Positions 7,252 through 10,747 of a DNA stretch of 10,747 bases are shown piece by piece; the first letter of the stretch is position 1, and each line of letters opens with the position of its first letter. A program made the translations under genes and the position numbers. Location: the NCBI GenBank assembly GCA_021154515.1, contig JAJKIL010000108.1, forward strand, positions 1 to 10,747, in the 5' to 3' direction. This stretch comes from Niastella sp. (lineage in GTDB: Bacteria; Bacteroidota; Bacteroidia; Chitinophagales; Chitinophagaceae). Under the pieces are notes generated by a model that saw only the letters and a list, made by a program, of their open reading frames with translations, had not been told where the DNA came from and ran no database searches.

Positions 7252-7396
7252 GCAGGGGGCTACGGCCCACTGCCTCCGCTGACGGCCGGTTACTCTCAAG
7301 AGGGTAACCGGCCGCCCAGTTTTTAGAGGTGAATAAGTAATGAATTTGAACATACACAAAACAAAAAAGGCCCCCGACATGTCGGGGGCCTTTTTA
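7252..7396 (+). ncRNA. Candidate structured small RNA (unassigned)
   Basis: This non-coding segment starts just after a perfect -7 element and ends in a strong intrinsic terminator. Hairpin 1 (7252-7273) pairs GCAG with CTGC and GGGC with GCCC around one G/A mismatch and closes with C(UACG)G, a stable UNCG-type tetraloop. Hairpin 2 (7283-7314) has 11 perfect base pairs, then a G-U and two more pairs, and a CAAG loop; a further 3-bp extension (7279-7281 with 7317-7319) is followed at once by five T, so a shorter RNA of about 73 nt is possible. An unpaired A-rich linker (about 7325-7362) leads to the terminator. Bases 7252-7319 are 71% G+C, in contrast to the AT-rich flanks. I do not recognise an RNA family: it lacks the SRP GGAA-loop signature and has no evident tmRNA or 6S layout. 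It could instead be a tandem terminator of the upstream operon. Confidence 0.45.
7363..7396. terminator. Strong bidirectional intrinsic terminator
   Basis: GGCCCCCGAC (7369-7378) and its exact complement (7381-7390) form the stem with effective loop CATG. It is flanked by six A on the left and TTTTTATT on the right. Read on the minus strand the hairpin is followed by TTTTTTGTTTTG. It therefore has a good T-tract in both directions and should stop the + strand transcript from rbfA or the small RNA and the - strand transketolase transcript, whose stop codon is 16 bases away. Confidence 0.92.
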
Positions 7397-7411
7397 TTAT
7401 ATAGCTTCTTA

Positions 7412-8248
7412 TTAATAGTCACCAATAGTTTCTGGTAATTGAGCAAGCGCTGATGCCAGCTGCTCATCGTTGGGAGCAATACCATGCCATTCGTGGTGGC
7501 CTTCCATGAAGTCAACACCGGCACCCATTACTGTTCTCATTAAAACAACAACTGGTTTGCCTTTACCGGTATGTTTTTTAGCTTCTTCCAAACCTGCTAC
7601 TACTGCGTCGATATCGTTTCCTTTGTCGAGGCGCACTACATCCCAGCCAAAAGCTTCGAATTTAGCGCCGAGGTCGCCCAGCTTCATTACTTTATCGGTA
7701 GGTCCGTCAATTTGCTGGCCATTCCAGTCAATAGTTGAAATCAGGTTATCAACACCTTTGGCGCCCGCGAACATGATAGCTTCCCAGTTCTGACCTTCGT
7801 CAAGTTCTCCATCGCCATGTAAAGTATATATTGTAGTATTCTCGCCATTGAGTTTTTTGGTCAAAGCGGCGCCTATGCCTACGCTCATACCCTGGCCAAG
7901 AGAACCAGAAGCTATGCGAATACCAGGCAGGTGCTCATGCGTTGTAGGGTGACCCTGTAAGCGGGAGTCAATTTTACGAAAAGTAGCCAGTTCTTTTACG
8001 TCGAAATAACCCGCACGGGCTAAAGTTGAGTAAAATACCGGGGAAATATGTCCGTTTGATAAAAAGAAAACATCTTCATTGCGGGCGTCCATATCAAACT
8101 GCGGATTATGCTTCATTACCTTGAAGTATAAGGCGGTAAAGTACTCGGTACAACCCAATGACCCACCTGGGTGACCACTGGCGCAACCATGAACCATACG
8201 AACTATATCCCTGCGAATTTGTGTAGCAATGTCCTTTAAAGCTGGCAT
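7412..8248 (-). CDS. Transketolase, N-terminal (thiamine diphosphate-binding) subunit
   Basis: With the ATG at 8248 the product has 278 residues and corresponds to the first half of a classical transketolase, which moves two-carbon units between sugar phosphates in the pentose phosphate pathway. Visible active-site landmarks are His26 in SGHPGGS, His67 in SNGH, His100 in QGHP, the metal/ThDP motif GDGE (145-148) continuing through EGQNWEA, and Asn176 in DWNGQQIDG. The pyrimidine-binding and C-terminal domains are absent, so it must pair with a separate C-terminal subunit, which is not next to it in this window. A longer reading from a TTG at 8272 is rejected because that codon forms the end of a perfect -7 element and family members begin close to MPALKDIATQIRRD. 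Confidence 0.92.
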   Translation of the reverse strand: MPALKDIATQIRRDIVRMVHGCASGHPGGSLGCTEYFTALYFKVMKHNPQFDMDARNEDVFFLSNGHISPVFYSTLARAGYFDVKELATFRKIDSRLQGHPTTHEHLPGIRIASGSLGQGMSVGIGAALTKKLNGENTTIYTLHGDGELDEGQNWEAIMFAGAKGVDNLISTIDWNGQQIDGPTDKVMKLGDLGAKFEAFGWDVVRLDKGNDIDAVVAGLEEAKKHTGKGKPVVVLMRTVMGAGVDFMEGHHEWHGIAPNDEQLASALAQLPETIGDY

Positions 8249-8269
8249 AGCACGATTAAAATTTGGGTG

Positions 8270-8297
8270 CAAAACTACAGGAATTGTTTTGTATCAA
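8270..8297 (-). promoter_or_regulatory. Promoter of the transketolase N-terminal subunit gene
   Basis: On the minus strand TAGTTTTG (8270-8277) matches TAnnTTTG exactly. A TTG (8295-8297) lies upstream with a 17-base spacer as a plausible -33 element. The -7 element ends 21 bases before the ATG at 8248, implying a short leader of about 15 bases. Confidence 0.65.
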
Positions 8298-8487
8298 TAA
8301 ATCAAATTAAACTTTCCCAATATTTTTATGTCAAAAGCCGTTTTATAACGGGATTTCCTGATTAAGATAAGTGGTATTATGGTTGGAAATTCGAAAATAC
8401 GCTGTAATTTGCCGTGCTTTGTTTAGTGTGTGCCCAACCGGCCCGATTAGTAGCGCGTATTATAATTCCAAGACTAAAATCAGGCTG

Positions 8488-9621
8488 ATGTTTGATGTAT
8501 TATTTTCTATAGCTATTTCATTCGCAATTACCTTTTTAGCTATCCCGGTAATTATTACCGTTGCAGAACAGAAAAAATTATTTGACATTCCTGACGAAAG
8601 AAAAGTGCACCAAAGCCCTATTCCTTCATTAGGAGGCCTTGGGATATTTGCCGGATTTATGCTGGCTTGTCTCATTGCCATTCCTTACCAGTCTGCAACC
8701 GACTTTCAATACTACTTTTCGGCAGCATTTGTAATCTTCTTCCTGGGCTTGAAAGATGATATTCTGGTAATATCGCCTATCAAGAAATTTATTGGCCAGG
8801 TACTGGCTGCCTTCCTCATCATTTACAAAGGAAACATTCAGATAAAAAGCATGTATGGCTTTATGGGCATACATGAGCTGCCCGAAATGTTCAGCCTGTT
8901 GTTAACTTACCTCACCATCATCGTTATTATAAACTCTTTTAATTTGATAGATGGGATTGATGGCCTCGCTGGTACATTAGGGTTAATGGCTTCTACCGTC
9001 TTTGGTTTTTATTTCTTACAGGTTAATATGCTGCCTTATTCTATACTGGCCTTTTCACTGGCCGGCAGCCTGATGGCTTTCCTGATATTCAATTTTCAAC
9101 CGGCAAAGATATTCATGGGCGATACGGGATCGCTTCTCATTGGATTGGTGAATGCCATCCTGGTTGTGAAGTTTATCAACGTGGCCAATCAAACCGATAT
9201 AGCAGTACCTGTACTTGCATCACCGGCTATCAGTGTCGCCATACTGGTTATACCTTTAATGGATACGTTACGGGTGTTTGCGATAAGAGCTTTTCACCGC
9301 CGCTCACCATTTAGTCCGGATAGAAATCACATTCACCACCTGCTACTCGACAGAGGTTATTCACACCGGTCTATAACCCTGACGCTGGTATCGATCAATA
9401 TCGTGTTTATCGTGGCCGCTTATGCAGGCCGTAACCTGGGTTGCACCTGGATCATTCTGGCCATATTGATCGTATTCTTCTCTGGCATTGCGGCCCTGTA
9501 CTATACCCGGCCGCGTGCACGCCTGTATGTTGCCAAAACGCTGGAGGCGACCGATGGAGAATTGAAAAACCCCAAGATCGTTCCCCTCACTACCGATACC
9601 ATTCTGGAACACAAGAATTAA
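8488..9621 (+). CDS. MraY/WecA-family undecaprenyl-phosphate glycosyl-1-phosphate transferase
   Basis: From the ATG at 8488 the product has 377 residues. It belongs to the polytopic membrane enzymes that transfer a sugar-1-phosphate (often GlcNAc-1-P) from a UDP-sugar to undecaprenyl phosphate, the first membrane step in O-antigen, capsule or related glycan synthesis. Family motifs are all present: DERKVHQSPIPSLGGLG (36-52), the Mg-binding LKDD (Asp90-Asp91), NSFNLIDGIDGLAG (149-162), FMGDTGSLLIG (209-219) and the WecA-type HIHH (281-284) after SPDRN. About ten hydrophobic segments run through residues 1-340, with a polar cytoplasmic tail. An upstream GTG at 8371 would add 39 residues unlike any family N-terminus, so it is not used. 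No other glycan genes are adjacent. The HxHH motif favours WecA/TagO over MraY; the sugar cannot be told. Confidence 0.9.
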   Translation: MFDVLFSIAISFAITFLAIPVIITVAEQKKLFDIPDERKVHQSPIPSLGGLGIFAGFMLACLIAIPYQSATDFQYYFSAAFVIFFLGLKDDILVISPIKKFIGQVLAAFLIIYKGNIQIKSMYGFMGIHELPEMFSLLLTYLTIIVIINSFNLIDGIDGLAGTLGLMASTVFGFYFLQVNMLPYSILAFSLAGSLMAFLIFNFQPAKIFMGDTGSLLIGLVNAILVVKFINVANQTDIAVPVLASPAISVAILVIPLMDTLRVFAIRAFHRRSPFSPDRNHIHHLLLDRGYSHRSITLTLVSINIVFIVAAYAGRNLGCTWIILAILIVFFSGIAALYYTRPRARLYVAKTLEATDGELKNPKIVPLTTDTILEHKN

Positions 9622-9671
9622 AGCTGATATCATTGATTGCCTGCTTAGCCATACACCAGCTAAAAATTTTG

Positions 9672-9679
9672 TAGGTTTG
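9672..9679 (+). promoter_or_regulatory. -7 promoter element of frr
   Basis: TAGGTTTG matches TAnnTTTG exactly and ends 22 bases before the frr ATG. No good -33 TTTG is visible at about 20 bases upstream. It suggests frr has its own promoter and does not depend only on readthrough from the glycosyltransferase gene. Confidence 0.6.
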
Positions 9680-9701
9680 CAGGCATTTAATATTTCTTCC
9701 T

Positions 9702-10265
9702 ATGTCAGATGAATTAAATATTATTACGGAATCAGCCCAGGAGAACATGGACAGAGCCATTAGTCACCTGGAAACAGAATTAGTAAAAGTTCGTGCCGGT
9801 AAAGCCAATCCAAACCTGGTTGACGGCATTGTAGTGGATTATTATGGAACGCCTACACTAATTAGCCAGGTTGGAAATGTTTCGGTAGCCGATGCGCGCA
9901 CCTTAACCATTCAGCCCTGGGAAAAAAATATGCTGCAGCCCATTGAGAGGGCCATTATTGCCGCCAACATTGGTATCAATCCCCAGAATGACGGAAATAT
10001 GATCAGGTTGTTTATGCCGCCGTTAACAGAGGAAAGGCGTAGAGAACTGGTAAAAAGAGCACAGGGTGAAGGCGAGCATTCAAAAGTAGCCATCCGTAAC
10101 ATCCGCCGCGATGCCATGGAAGGGGTTAAAAAATTACAAAAGAACGGGTTGAGCGAAGATGCGTGCAAAGATGCTGAAAAGAACATCCAGGAAATGACCG
10201 ATCGCTATATTTCGCTGGTTGATAAACACCTGGTTGCGAAAGAAAAAGAAATTATGACCGTTTAA
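9702..10265 (+). CDS. frr: Ribosome recycling factor
   Basis: The 187-residue product is RRF, which with EF-G splits post-termination ribosomes in the cytoplasm. The length equals the usual 185 or so. The three-helix-bundle domain I holds LVKVRAGKANPNLVDGI (27-43) and VAIRNIRRDAMEGVKKL, with the conserved arginines that contact 23S rRNA. Domain II holds VDYYGTPTLISQVGNVSVAD and ARTLTIQPWEKN, and the segment MPPLTEERRRELVK leads back to domain I. The ATG at 9702 gives the standard N-terminus and lies 22 bases after a -7 element. In many bacteria frr follows pyrH; here its upstream neighbour is a WecA-like gene, so the usual pairing is broken at this locus. Identification is secure. Confidence 0.97.
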   Translation: MSDELNIITESAQENMDRAISHLETELVKVRAGKANPNLVDGIVVDYYGTPTLISQVGNVSVADARTLTIQPWEKNMLQPIERAIIAANIGINPQNDGNMIRLFMPPLTEERRRELVKRAQGEGEHSKVAIRNIRRDAMEGVKKLQKNGLSEDACKDAEKNIQEMTDRYISLVDKHLVAKEKEIMTV

Positions 10266-10275
10266 TTCCCGAAAT

Positions 10276-10330
10276 AAGAAGCAGGAGGTAAGAAGTAAGA
10301 AACTCGCTTATTTCATACCTCCTGCTTTTT
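10276..10330. terminator. Long hairpin terminator between frr and the EamA gene
   Basis: AAGCAGGAGGTA (10279-10290) pairs perfectly with 10316-10327. After one A/A mismatch the stem continues for 8 pairs (10292-10299 with 10307-10314, one G-U), closing a 7-base loop. On the + strand it runs into TTTTTTAATTT, a good T-tract for frr. Its right foot touches the EamA stop codon on the minus strand, where the following sequence is less T-rich. Confidence 0.8.
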
Positions 10331-10747
10331 TAATTTATCTTGTATTTCTTACTTCCTGCCTCTTCCTTTCTGCTTCCTTCTGCTTCCTTCTTCTTCCATC
10401 GGGTAGTAACATATACCCCTGCTAAAATAATTACCAATCCCACTATTTGCCACCCGTTAATAGTTTCCCCGGCAAGCACGCCCCACGATAAAGCAATAAA
10501 CGGAATACCATAAGTGACCATAGAGGCAAACAAACCACCGGAACGTTTTATCAGGATATAAAAAAGAATAGTGGCCACGGCCGTTCCCATAATGCCCAAT
10601 ACTGAAGATGCGCCGCTTGAAAAGAGCACGCCTGTTTGAGCAAGGGGAAGGGAAAAATAACCGGTAACCCAAAGAATTATTAAACAGGGTAACAGCAACA
10701 TAGCAAAGCTTACCGCCACCACAGCCAGGGAGCCAACCTCGTGTAAA
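10330..10747 (-). CDS. EamA/DMT-family transporter, C-terminal part (start outside window)
   Basis: This is the last 138 residues of a drug/metabolite transporter-superfamily permease, an inner-membrane exporter or exchanger of small metabolites. The frame stays open to the window edge, and the GTG at 10722 is an internal valine codon. The fragment holds about four transmembrane segments: VVAVSFAMLLLPCLIILWV, VLGIMGTAVATILFYILI, MVTYGIPFIALSWGVLAG and GWQIVGLVIILAGVYVTT. The last two carry the family pattern of a Pro-containing helix ahead of the final helix, with the conserved GE between them, which corresponds to the second EamA repeat. The protein then ends in a very charged tail (RWKKKEAEGSRKEEAGSKKYKIN) encoded by a purine-rich, internally repeated stretch. 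The gene is convergent with frr. Substrate is unknown. Confidence 0.85.
   Translation of the reverse strand, partial: LHEVGSLAVVAVSFAMLLLPCLIILWVTGYFSLPLAQTGVLFSSGASSVLGIMGTAVATILFYILIKRSGGLFASMVTYGIPFIALSWGVLAGETINGWQIVGLVIILAGVYVTTRWKKKEAEGSRKEEAGSKKYKIN
10352..10397. repeat. Polypyrimidine/polypurine tract with a 10-bp tandem repeat
   Basis: These 46 bases are nearly all pyrimidine on the + strand, with three G. TGCTTCCTTC occurs twice in tandem (10371-10390), flanked by the variants TCTTCCTTTC and TTCTTCCATC. The tract encodes the charged C-terminal tail of the EamA protein on the other strand. Confidence 0.7.

Noticed and set aside
7237..7411. Minus-strand open frame running through the intergenic hairpins
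   Set aside because: It crosses a strong terminator and the two hairpins, and its translation has no recognisable feature; absence of stops comes from the GC-rich palindromes.
8371..8487. N-terminal extension of the WecA-like protein from a GTG codon
   Set aside because: The 39 extra residues are polar and unlike family N-termini; the ATG at 8488 begins directly with the expected first membrane helix.

Overview
The window looks like ordinary chromosomal core DNA from a member of the Bacteroidota, most likely a Chitinophaga/Niastella-type relative; the family level is inference. Four things point this way. Several genes carry the Bacteroidota -7 promoter element TAnnTTTG or a close variant. 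Start codons lack clear Shine-Dalgarno sequences. An ileS gene is followed by a DksA-like protein whose zinc finger has decayed in the manner I recall for this phylum. The gene set (DPP IV-like peptidase, LolC/E-like permease after rbfA, split transketolase, WecA-like transferase) also fits. There are no insertion sequences, phage genes, CRISPR arrays, tRNAs or rRNAs that I can support.

Layout: the 3' end of ileS (1-381, +) runs into a DksA/TraR-like gene with a long lysine/alanine/proline-rich tail (386-1276, +). A strong hairpin terminator (about 1355-1388) separates these from a convergent secreted DPP IV-like serine peptidase (1414-3528, -) and an MsbA-like ABC exporter (3653-5473, -). 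The exporter diverges from rbfA (5541-5912, +), which is followed by a LolC/LolE-like permease (5943-7166, +). Next is a 245-bp intergenic region with a perfect -7 promoter element, two GC-rich hairpins and a strong bidirectional terminator, a good candidate for a small RNA gene. A split-type transketolase N-terminal subunit (7412-8248, -) diverges from a WecA-like glycosyl-1-phosphate transferase (8488-9621, +). Ribosome recycling factor frr (9702-10265, +) follows under its own promoter. A long hairpin then separates it from the convergent 3' part of an EamA/DMT-family transporter (10330 to the window edge, -).

Three genes serve translation (ileS, rbfA, frr). Four serve the envelope or secretion (the peptidase, the exporter, the LolC/E-like permease and the WecA-like enzyme). 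Transketolase is central carbon metabolism and the EamA protein is small-molecule transport. No gene-free stretch exceeds about 250 bases.

No clearly new multi-gene system is visible. The observations most worth a second look are the candidate structured RNA at 7252-7396, the histone-H1-like tail fused to a cysteine-depleted DksA homologue, and three intergenic hairpins that share one stem core.
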